Shown here in pieces: positions 41,379 through 49,576 of a stretch of 64,000 bases of DNA. Every line of letters starts with the position of its first letter. Position 1 is the stretch's first letter. The notes below the pieces were generated by a model. The model saw only the letters and a list, made by a program, of their open reading frames with translations. It ran no database searches and was not told where the DNA came from. The stretch is from Pseudomonadota bacterium (GTDB taxonomy: Bacteria > Myxococcota_A > UBA796 > GCA-2862545), in assembly GCA_023954855.1 (NCBI GenBank), contig JAGSGY010000005.1, positions 62,001-126,000 on the forward strand. The letters are read 5' to 3'. Both the position numbers and the translations under genes were made by a program.

Positions 41379-43013
41379 CTATGCCAAAATCGCGGTGATT
41401 CGATCCGACAAGCTCCGGTCTTCCAAACGATCGTAGCCAGGAGCGGCTTCGGTGCGGAGATGCGAAATGACGGCCTGCAGTGCGGGGTCGGCGTTGGGGT
41501 GTGCAGCCTCTGCCATCAACACCTGGGTCTGGACGAGTACGCGGATCTCCTCGGCCACGTCTCGCATGTGGACGGCCTGCAGCTGCGGGTCGAGCGAGAG
41601 CAGCTGGCTCCAGCGCTTGCGCACCCGCCGCATCTCATCACTCTGGCCGCCGAGCTCCTCGAGCAGGTCGAAGGTGGCTTCGTGGGTGCCGAGCTTGAGG
41701 CTGTCCTTCAGTACTTGGGCACAGAGCACATTGTGGCCACCCTCCCAGGCCTCGCAGACGATGTCGTCCCGCAACAGGCGGGGCAAGACGCTGAACTCCT
41801 CGATGGCTCCGTTGCCGCCGAGCACCTCAATCGCGTCGCGGACCGCGGTGGTGGCCGCGTGGGCGGTCCAGAACTTGTTGAGGTTGACGAGCATCCGGTA
41901 CGCGGCGGCCTCACGCGGGCCAGCCTGACCCGTTCGCAGCTGATCCGAGAGCCTGGCCAGCAGGAAGGTGACGCTTCGCGCGGCGTAGGCCTCAACCTTC
42001 AGGCACGCCACAATGCGGGCGACGGTTGGATACGCGAGAATCGGCTTACCGAATGCTATTCGAGTGCGCGCATACGCATTGGCCTCCCGGTATGCGCGCT
42101 GGATACTCGCGGCGCTGCACATCGCGTTGAATAGGCGGGAGGTGTTCAGCACGATCTCGACGGTCCGGCGGAAGTCTCCGACGGGCAGGCCTACCGCACC
42201 GTCGAAGTCGACCTCCGCGGAGGCCATGGAGCGGGTGCCGAGCTTATACTTCAGGCGCCGCACGCTGAATCCGTTCACCTGTCCATCGTGTGTGCGGGGG
42301 ACGGCGAAGGCCTGCAGGCCGCGGGTTCCGGGGCCGTTGCCTTCGGGCCGGGCGGTCACCAGGAACATGTGCGCGTCGATGACGCTGCAGAACCACTTCT
42401 CGCCGTACAAGCGCCACTGACCGTCCTCGTCTTGGCGGGCCTGAACGCCGTTTGCGCCCACATCGCTTCCGCCCTGGACCTCGGTGAGGAACTGAGCGCC
42501 GTGGAAGTGGCTGTCATAGTTGGGGTCGAGGAGGCGCTCCATCCAGTCAGAGGGCGGCGCGTCGAGCTCCTGAAGGATCTTGATCAGCCCGGCGGTGCAT
42601 GCGACGGGACAGGCATGGCCCGCTTCGCCGTTTTGAGCGGTCAGGTACAGCAGTGAGCAGGTGGCGAGTTCGTGTCCTGGTGTTCCGTACTTGGACATGA
42701 TTCCGGTGGCGTACACGTGCCGTCCGAGGGCGTGGTAGTCCGGATGAAAGGCCACGGACTCGATGCGGTTTCCTTGGCCGTCAAAGCGCTTGAGCCGAGG
42801 CAGATTCTCGTCGCGATTGGTGATCTTCGCGAGCTCATCGAGCTCGGTCGACACCAGAGCCCCGTAGCTTCGGAGTTCGTCGGCGAGTTCCTCACGCCCG
42901 TGAAAGGCGATCAGGGAACGCAGGTGCGGGTCTGCCTCGTACGCGTTCTCTCGAAGGCGCTCGCGCCACTGGTCGAATCCTTCACGGGCGCTAACGGTTG
43001 CGGGATGGGCCAT
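41379..43013 (-). CDS. Acyl-CoA dehydrogenase-family flavoprotein, AidB-like
   Basis: 544 residues from the ATG at 43013 (GGAGAG just upstream); an in-frame extension further upstream is Arg-rich and overlaps tatD, so it is rejected. Acyl-CoA dehydrogenase marks: 'GAQFLTEVQGGSDVGANGV' (FAD-contact), 'GEKWFCSVIDAHMFLVTARP', and 'RTRIAFGKPI' with the long C-terminal helical part 'IEVLGGNGAIEEFSVLPRLLRDDIVCEAWEGGHNV'. Total length and the extra C-terminal domain match AidB, the alkylation-response flavoprotein (541 residues in E. coli), rather than ordinary ~380-residue dehydrogenases. It lies 23 bases after tatD on the same strand. The 191 bases downstream (41188-41378) contain a direct repeat CTGGCTGTC (41259, 41295) and short hairpins. 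Confidence 0.8.
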   Translation of the reverse strand: MAHPATVSAREGFDQWRERLRENAYEADPHLRSLIAFHGREELADELRSYGALVSTELDELAKITNRDENLPRLKRFDGQGNRIESVAFHPDYHALGRHVYATGIMSKYGTPGHELATCSLLYLTAQNGEAGHACPVACTAGLIKILQELDAPPSDWMERLLDPNYDSHFHGAQFLTEVQGGSDVGANGVQARQDEDGQWRLYGEKWFCSVIDAHMFLVTARPEGNGPGTRGLQAFAVPRTHDGQVNGFSVRRLKYKLGTRSMASAEVDFDGAVGLPVGDFRRTVEIVLNTSRLFNAMCSAASIQRAYREANAYARTRIAFGKPILAYPTVARIVACLKVEAYAARSVTFLLARLSDQLRTGQAGPREAAAYRMLVNLNKFWTAHAATTAVRDAIEVLGGNGAIEEFSVLPRLLRDDIVCEAWEGGHNVLCAQVLKDSLKLGTHEATFDLLEELGGQSDEMRRVRKRWSQLLSLDPQLQAVHMRDVAEEIRVLVQTQVLMAEAAHPNADPALQAVISHLRTEAAPGYDRLEDRSLSDRITAILA

Positions 43014-43036
43014 GGTCTCTCCGGCAGGGGAGCATC

Positions 43037-43795
43037 CTACTCGGGGCACCGGAACAAGCGTCGAGCGTTTCTGGCGCTCTGTTCGAGAAGGTCGTGAGGG
43101 TCGTCGTCGCGGAGGTCGGCGATGAAGCAGGCCACGTCGACTAGACTGTCCAGCGGACCCTGGTCTGGCGCGTCTGTCTCGAACAACAGCTGGTCCGCGG
43201 GCACGCGAAGGGCCGCGCGTTGGGTTCGCTCGCTGCGAAGCACAGCGGGACCGAAGGAGATGTGCAGCCCCAGACCGACTGCTCGATCCGCGAGCTCGGG
43301 GGACCCGGTAAAGGCGTGGAGTACGCCAGCCATGCCGGTGGGCAGGGCGTCGAGCACCGTTCCCCACGCCCGCACACCATGGAGAATGAGCGGCACGCCG
43401 TGCTTCTGGGCCATCTCAATCTGAGCGTGAAAGGCGCGCAGCTGGAGTCGCCTCGAGCGTGGGGCCTTCGCACGCGCCCAGTCCAGGCCGGTCTCGCCGA
43501 GTCCGTGTGGTGTCAAGGTCTCGGTGAGCTGTGCGAGTAGAGCGTCTTGGGCCTCCTCGTCGAGCTCTCCAGCCCACCATGGGTGCAGGCCGAGCTGGGG
43601 AAGCGCCCCGACGCGACGGCAGACTGAGAGGACTCTCTGCCAGTGTGCGGGGTCGGATGCCGAGACTGCCCATCCAAAGATGCCCCGCGATCGCGCCTGC
43701 TCCAGCGCGTCGGCCAACGCGGCGGGGTCGAGGTGGTCGAGGTGTGAGTGGGCGTCGAAGGCCCCCGTCGCTCCGGTTGTGTATTCTCCGGCCAT
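43037..43795 (-). CDS. TatD-family metal-dependent hydrolase/nuclease
   Basis: 252 residues. TIM-barrel metal ligands are present in order: 'FDAHSHLDHL' (His16, His18), 'LGETGLDW' (Glu), 'ILHGVRAW' (His), 'VLHAFTGSPE' (His) and 'FETDAPDQG' (Asp). TatD proteins are Mg-dependent 3'-5' exonucleases involved in DNA repair; the family also includes deacylases. The start ATG is formed by the reverse complement of CAT at 43793-43795 and shares two bases with the start codon of the divergent FHA gene, so there is no intergenic promoter. AidB-like flavoprotein gene downstream suggests a DNA-damage-linked pair, by inference. Confidence 0.9.
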   Translation of the reverse strand: MAGEYTTGATGAFDAHSHLDHLDPAALADALEQARSRGIFGWAVSASDPAHWQRVLSVCRRVGALPQLGLHPWWAGELDEEAQDALLAQLTETLTPHGLGETGLDWARAKAPRSRRLQLRAFHAQIEMAQKHGVPLILHGVRAWGTVLDALPTGMAGVLHAFTGSPELADRAVGLGLHISFGPAVLRSERTQRAALRVPADQLLFETDAPDQGPLDSLVDVACFIADLRDDDPHDLLEQSARNARRLFRCPE

Positions 43796-44699
43796 GGCCA
43801 CTCTGAAGAACCTTCTGTCGGGCGAGGTTCGCCCCATTCCTGCTCGTCTTGTCGTCGGCCGCGCGCCTGGCAGCTCGCTGCGACTCGATGATCACCGCGT
43901 CTCGGGCCAGCATGCCACGATCGTATGGACGGGCGGTGCCTGGGAGGTTCGCGACCTCGGAAGTCGCAACGGCACCTTCGTGAACGGAAAGCGTCTCGAT
44001 CCGGGCAAGTCGCTCGCCTTGGCGGCGGGCCACAAGCTGGCGTTCGGGGTGGCCGATGAGGGGTGGGAGCTGGTCGAGCTTGGACCGCCAAGTGCGCTCG
44101 CGGAGCACGTCGAGTCAGGCAAGGTGCGCACGGCACGCGACGGTATCCTCGCATTGCCCGATGAAGCTGAGCCTGTGGCCGAGGTGTTTGCCCGTGGCCG
44201 GGAGTGGCGCCTAGAGATGAACGGCGAAGCACGAATCGTGCGAGATGGCGAGGTGTTGACCCTCAACGGTGAGGCCTGGCGCGTACGGGTGCCCGAGGCC
44301 GTCGAGGGCACAGTCGCCGTCGATTCGGGCCCTTCGCTGCAGACCGTGCGCATGCGCTTTGCTGTGTCCCGGGACGAGGAGCACGTTCAAGTGACGCTGC
44401 TACATCGCGGTCAGGAGATTGCGCTGGAGCCCCGAGAGCACGGCTACACGCTTCTCACGCTTGCTCGCGCCCGCGTCGAGGACAAGGAGCTCGCGACGGC
44501 GGAACAGGGCTGGATCGACCGAGACCGCCTGCTCAAGATGCTCGGCGTAGATGCCAACTCTCTGAACGTGTCGATTTACCGGGCCAGGGGCCAGCTTGCC
44601 GCCGGAGGACTCGACGGTGCAGCGGGAATCGTGGAGGTCCGGCGAGGGGCTCGACGCATCGGAATGGAGCCAGAACGCATCGAGATCGTGCCGCTCTAG
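43794..44699 (+). CDS. FHA-domain protein with C-terminal winged-helix-like region
   Basis: 301 residues. The N-terminal FHA domain is clear: 'LVVGRAPGSSLRLDDHRVSG' (GR...S..H) with 'DLGSRNGTFVNGKRL', the phosphothreonine-binding fold. Residues ~100-200 are beta-rich and unassigned. The last ~90 residues ('LTLARARVEDKELATAEQGW', 'LGVDANSLNVSIYRARGQLA') resemble the winged helix of response-regulator effector domains, so it may bind DNA when phospho-recruited. It would read Thr phosphorylation made by a kinase such as the one encoded at 56826-60386. The start overlaps the tatD start by two bases (CCATGG). Confidence 0.85.
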   Translation: MATLKNLLSGEVRPIPARLVVGRAPGSSLRLDDHRVSGQHATIVWTGGAWEVRDLGSRNGTFVNGKRLDPGKSLALAAGHKLAFGVADEGWELVELGPPSALAEHVESGKVRTARDGILALPDEAEPVAEVFARGREWRLEMNGEARIVRDGEVLTLNGEAWRVRVPEAVEGTVAVDSGPSLQTVRMRFAVSRDEEHVQVTLLHRGQEIALEPREHGYTLLTLARARVEDKELATAEQGWIDRDRLLKMLGVDANSLNVSIYRARGQLAAGGLDGAAGIVEVRRGARRIGMEPERIEIVPL

Positions 44700-44817
44700 G
44701 CGATCGTTGCGCCGCGGCGCGCCACCGGGGGGTGCTGTGGCCTACCCTTGCGCAGAATGGTGCACCGAGGGGCTGCACCGAAGGAGGGCGGCTGGCCGAT
44801 GTTCGCGGTCTGTCGCA

Positions 44818-44896
44818 TAGAATCGCGTAGATGCGGCGATCGGCGATCTTCGATCAGGAGGGTTCTATGCCGATCTTCGGGGGCAGGGAATCTTGA
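44818..44896 (+). promoter_or_regulatory. Leader with -10 candidate and 9-codon upstream reading frame
   Basis: TAGAAT (44818-44823) is a five-of-six -10 match. Downstream, GGAGGG precedes by about 5 bases an ATG at 44867 that opens a nine-residue frame (MPIFGGRES, stop ending 44896). That stop overlaps the -35 of the next promoter. GGTGCA/TGCACC (44759-44779) forms a hairpin upstream. The rest of the 259-base gap 44700-44958 holds the palindrome GCGCCGCGGCGC (44709-44720) just after the FHA gene. Confidence 0.35.
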
Positions 44897-44922
44897 CCTG
44901 TCCAGAGGCGTTGCACTATACG
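44893..44922 (+). promoter_or_regulatory. Candidate promoter of the Ala/Glu-rich protein gene
   Basis: TTGACC (44893-44898), 18-base spacer, TATACG (44917-44922). Transcription would begin near 44929, about 30 bases before the ATG at 44959, with GGAGGA (44950-44955) as ribosome site. The strong ribosome site suits an abundant protein. Confidence 0.5.
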
Positions 44923-44958
44923 TTCGCTTGGCCCGTACGGGTCCGAACTGGAGGACAT

Positions 44959-45315
44959 ATGCGCAAGTTCGCAATCGCCATGGCCGCGACGCTTCTGTCG
45001 ACGGCTGCATTCGCTGAGGATCCGGCTCCCGCCGCCGAAGAGGCCGCCGAAGAGGCTGCCGAGGCCGTCGAGGAGACTGCCGAAGAGGCTGCCGACGAGG
45101 CCGCCGAGGCGACCGAGGAAGCTGCTGAGGGCGCCGAAGAGGGTGCCGAGGCCACTGAGGAAGCCGCCGAAGAGGCTGCTGAGGAAGTTGCCGAGGCCGC
45201 CGAGGAAGCCGAAGAGGCCACGGACGCTGTTGCTGAGGAGGCGACCAACGCCGCCGAGCAGGCCTCCGACATGGGCAAGAAGAAGGGCAAGAAGAAGAAG
45301 AAGAAGAACAAGTAG
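44959..45315 (+). CDS. Secreted Ala/Glu-rich protein with poly-lysine tail
   Basis: 118 residues from ATG 44959 (GGAGGA 3 bases upstream). A signal peptide (cleavage after AFA, residue 19) precedes ~85 residues made almost entirely of Ala, Glu, Asp, Val and Thr in an AAEEAAEE rhythm, which would be one long acidic helix. It ends with a Lys cluster (KKKGKKKKKKNK) of opposite charge. No family recognised. The mature protein would be periplasmic or extracellular. Strong promoter and ribosome site plus a downstream terminator indicate a highly expressed single-gene unit. Low-complexity coding can hide in GC-rich DNA, but the signal peptide and ribosome site argue for a real gene. Confidence 0.8.
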   Translation: MRKFAIAMAATLLSTAAFAEDPAPAAEEAAEEAAEAVEETAEEAADEAAEATEEAAEGAEEGAEATEEAAEEAAEEVAEAAEEAEEATDAVAEEATNAAEQASDMGKKKGKKKKKKNK

Positions 45316-45335
45316 TTCGACTTTTTCGACTGTGA

Positions 45336-45377
45336 CGGCTCGCCGCGCCCTTGGGTTCGGCGGGCCGTTCTGCTTTC
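45336..45377 (+). terminator. Intrinsic terminator after the Ala/Glu-rich gene
   Basis: CGGCTCGCCG (45336-45345) pairs with CGGCGGGCCG (45358-45367) in a 10-base stem with one G-T wobble and a 12-base loop, followed by TTCTGCTTTC. It begins 20 bases after the stop codon. The T-run is imperfect. Confidence 0.65.
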
Positions 45378-45386
45378 GGGGCTATG

Positions 45387-45450
45387 CTCTTCGAAAGAGA
45401 GGGGTCTCGCACTTCGATGCAAAAGTGCGTTAAGTGATCTCTCTGGAGAG
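45387..45450 (+). promoter_or_regulatory. Hairpin-rich leader of nadE
   Basis: Three consecutive short hairpins precede the gene: CTCTT/AAGAG (45387-45399), CGCACTT-N8-AAGTGCG (45408-45429, perfect 7-base arms) and CTCT/AGAG (45439-45450), the last covering the ribosome site GGAGAG (45445-45450). The middle inverted repeat could be an operator or an attenuator; I do not recognise it as a known NAD riboswitch or NrtR/NiaR site. Confidence 0.4.
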
Positions 45451-45455
45451 TTCCC

Positions 45456-47510
45456 ATGGCTATCACTCCCCGTTCCGCCCACGTCGCCGCCGCGTCCATC
45501 AACCAGACTGTCGGCGACTGGCGTGGCAACTACGCCCGCATCGTCGAGGTCATCGATGCCGCCCGAGCCCGCGGCGTGCGCCTACTGACGCTGCCCGAGA
45601 TGTGCATTCCCGGGTACTCGCTGGGTGACCGACTGCTGATGCGCGGCACGTTGGAGCGCAGTTGGTCGACGCTCGAGCGCATCGCCGAGAAGACCGAGGG
45701 CATGGTGGTCGTCGTCGGCCTACCCATTCGTCTGCGGGGGGTTCTGCACAACTGCGCCGCGGTGCTCGCTGACGGTCGCGTCGCGGGGCTCGTCCCCAAG
45801 CACAACCTCGCAACCGGTGATGTCCAGTACGAGAACCGGTGGTACGCGGGGTGGCCCATGGGCCGCAGCGACCTCTACACCGCTCCGGATGGGCAGAAGA
45901 TCCCGATTGGCTCGTTGGTCTTCGATGCGGTTGGGCTCGGTCGGTTCGCGATTGAGATCTGCGAGGACGGCTGGATGGGGTTGCGCCCCGGCAGTGTCTA
46001 CGCGCTCGCCGGGGCCCTCGTGCTGCTCAATCCAAGCGCCAGCTGGTTCACCATCGGCAAGCACCGCATTCGCAGGGGCATGGTCGAGCAGATTAGCCGT
46101 GAGGACCACTGCGCCTATCTCTACACTTCGTTGCTCGGGTGCGATGCGACGCGGCTGATCTTCGATGGCAGCGTGTTCATCGCAAGTGACGGCGTCGTCA
46201 CTGCCGAAGGTCGGCGCTTCCTGTTCTCGGAGACCTACGAGATCGTGGACCAGATTGTCGATCTCGAGTCCCTCGCCCACGTTCGCATGGAGGCCGGCTC
46301 TTGGCGTGAGCAGGTGCAGTCCCTGGAGCGCGGCGATGCGGGACCGCTGCCGACGATTGTGACACTGAAGGGCGACTTCTCAAGCCGGAAGGCGCCGGGT
46401 GCCGGAACCCCGTACTGGCTCGAGGGGACCGAGACCGCCTCGCCCGACCCGAGCCTCGACTGGCTCTCCGGCGCGGGCCTGATTCCTCGGGCCCCCCGTG
46501 CGACCGACCTGCCGCATCTAGAGCTGGAACTGGCGCTAGCGCTGGGGCTTCGCGAGTATCTCGAGAAGACCGGCATCCCGGGGGTCGCGCTGGCTCTCTC
46601 GGGGGGACGGGACTCGGCCATGTGCGCCGTGCTTCTGCATCGCGCGTACCGATACCACTATGCGGACAAGTCTCCCGAAGAGCTGAAGGCCATCGTTCGC
46701 AAGCGCTTCGTCACCGCCTACATGTCCACGGCGAACTCGGGCGGGGCCACCGAGCTCGCGGCGAGCGAACTGGCGGAAGAGATCGGTGCGGAACACTTGC
46801 TCGGTCGCATTCAGGATGCAGTCGACACGCACCACGACCTGATTGGCAAGATGATGGGCGTCGAACTGTCCTGGGACGAGCCCTCCCACGACATCGCCAT
46901 GCAGAACGTGCAGGCGAGACTCCGTGGCTCGCTGATCTGGATGGTCGCGAACCTGCGCAACTTCCTGCTGATGTCGACCTCGAACAAGTCCGAGGCCGCC
47001 GTCGGCTACACCACCATGGACGGTGACACCTCGGGTGGCCTGTCGCCGATTGCCGATGTGCCGAAGTCGCTGGTGAGCCTCTGGCTGTCGTGGGCGCACA
47101 CGTTCCATGGCTACGAGAGCTTGTCCCACGTGGTTGCTGCGCCGCCCACCGCCGAGCTTCGGCCGCCGGACCGGGCACAGACCGACGAAGGCGACCTGAT
47201 GCCGTTCTTCGTCCTCGACCAGCTGATGTTCCACTTCGTCCAGAAGGGGCAGGGCCCGCTCGAGATGTTCCATGCCCTCTGGCCCTCGCTCACTGAGCGC
47301 TACCGAGGCGACGCGAAGGCCTTTGCCGCAGACATCCGCAACTTCGTGCGCAAGGTCTGTTTTGCGCAGTGGAAGCGCGAGCGCTTTGCGATCAGCTTTC
47401 GGGTCACGGCCTTCGACCTCGACCCCAAGACCGGCTTTCGCTTCCCCCCGGTTCAGGCGCCGTTTCACGAAGAGCTGGCCGAGCTCGAGGCCTACGTGCG
47501 TAGCATCTAG
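45456..47510 (+). CDS. nadE: Glutamine-dependent NAD+ synthetase
   Basis: 684 residues, the two-domain form. The N-terminal nitrilase domain provides the glutaminase triad: Glu48 ('LPEMCIPGYS'), Lys115 ('LVPKHNL') and Cys169 ('AIEICEDGW'). The C-terminal synthetase has the ATP-pyrophosphatase P-loop SGGRDS at 382-387, plus 'STSNKSEAAVGYTTMDGDTS', the NAD-synthetase hallmark. It amidates deamido-NAD using glutamine in the last step of NAD synthesis, in the cytoplasm. GGAGAG lies 5 bases before the ATG. It appears as a single gene; the glycosyltransferase 12 bases downstream may be co-transcribed. Confidence 0.95.
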   Translation: MAITPRSAHVAAASINQTVGDWRGNYARIVEVIDAARARGVRLLTLPEMCIPGYSLGDRLLMRGTLERSWSTLERIAEKTEGMVVVVGLPIRLRGVLHNCAAVLADGRVAGLVPKHNLATGDVQYENRWYAGWPMGRSDLYTAPDGQKIPIGSLVFDAVGLGRFAIEICEDGWMGLRPGSVYALAGALVLLNPSASWFTIGKHRIRRGMVEQISREDHCAYLYTSLLGCDATRLIFDGSVFIASDGVVTAEGRRFLFSETYEIVDQIVDLESLAHVRMEAGSWREQVQSLERGDAGPLPTIVTLKGDFSSRKAPGAGTPYWLEGTETASPDPSLDWLSGAGLIPRAPRATDLPHLELELALALGLREYLEKTGIPGVALALSGGRDSAMCAVLLHRAYRYHYADKSPEELKAIVRKRFVTAYMSTANSGGATELAASELAEEIGAEHLLGRIQDAVDTHHDLIGKMMGVELSWDEPSHDIAMQNVQARLRGSLIWMVANLRNFLLMSTSNKSEAAVGYTTMDGDTSGGLSPIADVPKSLVSLWLSWAHTFHGYESLSHVVAAPPTAELRPPDRAQTDEGDLMPFFVLDQLMFHFVQKGQGPLEMFHALWPSLTERYRGDAKAFAADIRNFVRKVCFAQWKRERFAISFRVTAFDLDPKTGFRFPPVQAPFHEELAELEAYVRSI

Positions 47511-47522
47511 GACGCGCGGCGT

Positions 47523-48812
47523 ATGCTGCGGACGAGAGGGGGCTGTATCGAGCGAGTGGCGCGCCTGCTGGGACCAGACCGGATCGGGGTCTATCCGTGG
47601 ATGGCCACGATCGGCTTGCTCATCGGCTGGGTCGTCAGTCAGCTGCTCGGACCGGGCCTGACCGACTCCCAGGGCAACGTCATCGGCAATGACTTTATCG
47701 CCTTCTTTGCCGGTGCGAAGCTGGTCGCCGACGGACTCAATCCATACGACCTGGCGGTGATGGGGCGGGAACAGCACACGCTGGTTCCGGAATATGTCGA
47801 GGGTGCGGTCACCCCGTACCTGAACCCCCCGGTGGCGTTGCTTTGGTATCGGCCGCTTGTACCGCTCGGCCTTCCTATGGCGCTGGTCGTTTGGTGGCTG
47901 TCGTCGGCCGGAGCTTGGGTACTCGGGCACGCCGTGCTGCGCGACGCACTCGACCTCGAGGGCCGGTGGAGTCTGCGGCAGATGCTCGTCGTCGCTCTGC
48001 TCTTTCCGCCGACACTGTTCTGGTTCATGTACGGGCAGGCGACAGCGTTCGCCTTCGCGCTCCTCGCGGGCTCCCTGGCGTTGCTGTTACGCGAGAAGGA
48101 CTTCGCCGCCGGCTTTGTGCTCGGGCTGCTCGCGTTCAAGCCGAATCTTGCGCTTGGTCTCGCGCTTCCGCTGATGGTGCGCATGCGCCTTCGCGCGCTC
48201 GCAGGTGGAGTCACTTCGGTCGCGCTCCAGGTCGCGGCAGCACACACCCTCTGGCCAGAGCAGTTCCCGCTGTTCTGGGCTGCTCGCGACCAGATCGTCG
48301 GGACGGTCGTGGACCCTAATTACCTGGTGTGGGGCGTTCAGTCCGTCTACGGATTCTGGCATCTGCTGCTCGGCCCGTTTCCGAACGTGGCCAACGCGCT
48401 CACAACGCTCACAGGTGTCTCGGTCCTGGGTGTCCTCGTGTTGGGTTGGGTGCGGGTACCGTGGCAGCCGAGCTCTCAGCGTTGGCAGCTCGCCGTCGCG
48501 GCCACCCTGCTCGCGTGCCTGCCGCTTGGCCTGCAGCTCTACAGCTACGATGTGGCGCTATTCCTGCTGCCCTTCTGGCTCGTCGCCTCCCAGCTCGACA
48601 CGCGGTCTGGGGTGCATCCGGCCCTCGATGGCGGCCCGGTGCTCGTGCTCGCCGCGATGACCTGGGTGCTGGCGCTGTGCGGCCACTACCTCTCGATGGT
48701 TCAGTTGACGGCACTTGGGTTTGCGGTCCAGATCATGGTGCCGTTCGCGCTGTTTCTGGCGTGGTGGTTGTGGGGGCGCTCGATGGGCACTGGCTCGGGC
48801 AATTCCGGGTGA
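47523..48812 (+). CDS. GT87-family membrane glycosyltransferase
   Basis: 429 residues with about ten membrane helices. The first loop carries 'NDFIAFFAGAKLVADGLNPYD', the typical GT87/DUF2029 segment with the catalytic Asp after the first helix, as in polyprenol-phosphate-mannose-dependent alpha-mannosyltransferases (PimE/MptC-like). It would add a hexose from a lipid carrier on the periplasmic face. The acceptor is unknown. The first ~20 residues before helix 1 are basic; the ATG has no strong ribosome site. It follows nadE by 12 bases. Confidence 0.8.
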   Translation: MLRTRGGCIERVARLLGPDRIGVYPWMATIGLLIGWVVSQLLGPGLTDSQGNVIGNDFIAFFAGAKLVADGLNPYDLAVMGREQHTLVPEYVEGAVTPYLNPPVALLWYRPLVPLGLPMALVVWWLSSAGAWVLGHAVLRDALDLEGRWSLRQMLVVALLFPPTLFWFMYGQATAFAFALLAGSLALLLREKDFAAGFVLGLLAFKPNLALGLALPLMVRMRLRALAGGVTSVALQVAAAHTLWPEQFPLFWAARDQIVGTVVDPNYLVWGVQSVYGFWHLLLGPFPNVANALTTLTGVSVLGVLVLGWVRVPWQPSSQRWQLAVAATLLACLPLGLQLYSYDVALFLLPFWLVASQLDTRSGVHPALDGGPVLVLAAMTWVLALCGHYLSMVQLTALGFAVQIMVPFALFLAWWLWGRSMGTGSGNSG

Positions 48813-48844
48813 CGGTATCTCTGATCGACCGCTGCGCGTAGACT

Positions 48845-49576
48845 GTGCCCGTGTCCGCACTCATCTCCGCACAAGCCCTCGGCCGCAGCTTCGGCAAGCG
48901 ACAGGTCCTCCAGGACGTGAACCTGGATGTGCAGGCGGGCGAGCTGGTCGCGCTGATCGGGCCGAATGGAGGAGGCAAGTCCACGCTTCTGCTCCTGATG
49001 GCAGGCCTCATCGCGCCAACCGCCGGCAAGCTGCTTGTCGATGGCCGCGATGCCGAGCAACTCGCGCTCGAGACCACCGGTACCGTGGGGCTCATCACCG
49101 CGCGGCCGGGCTTCTACCCGCTGCTCTCGGGTGCCGAGAACCTTGCATTCTTCGGGGGCCTCTACGGGCTCTCTGCGGCCGAAGTGACGGCCAAAGCCGC
49201 ACCGCTCGCTGAGGAGCTGGGAATCGGCGGAAGCCTCGACGTCGCGGTTGGCAGCTATTCCTCGGGCATGCAGCAGAAGCTGGCCTTGGTCCGGGCGCTG
49301 CTGATGTCTCCAAAGGTGCTGTTGCTCGACGAGCCCACAGCGAACCTCGATCCGGTGAGTGCGGACGCGCTGTACCGGACGGCCCGAGACCGGGCGAACT
49401 CTGGCTTGGCGGTGGTGGTCGTGAGCCACGATCTGCACGCCGTCGAGCAGGTCTGCGACCGAGTGGCTGTGGTGCAGGGCACGGTGGTCCACAGCCAGGC
49501 GCTGCCTGGAGAGAAGGTCGTACCCGAGGCCTCAGGCCTTCTCGCTCTCTACCAGCAGCACGTGAGCGAAGAATGA
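48845..49576 (+). CDS. ABC transporter ATP-binding protein (exporter type)
   Basis: 243 residues. Walker A 'GPNGGGKST', signature 'YSSGMQQKLALVRALL', Walker B 'VLLLDEPTANLDP' and switch His 'VVVSHDLHAVE' are all intact. 'YSSGMQQK' is typical of the ABC-2 exporter group (CcmA/NatA-like). Start is the GTG at 48845 (or GTG 48851); no strong ribosome site. Its stop overlaps the start of the permease gene (ATGA), giving a two-gene ABC-2 transporter. Substrate unknown; drug, polysaccharide or heme-type export are all possible. Confidence 0.9.
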   Translation: MPVSALISAQALGRSFGKRQVLQDVNLDVQAGELVALIGPNGGGKSTLLLLMAGLIAPTAGKLLVDGRDAEQLALETTGTVGLITARPGFYPLLSGAENLAFFGGLYGLSAAEVTAKAAPLAEELGIGGSLDVAVGSYSSGMQQKLALVRALLMSPKVLLLDEPTANLDPVSADALYRTARDRANSGLAVVVVSHDLHAVEQVCDRVAVVQGTVVHSQALPGEKVVPEASGLLALYQQHVSEE

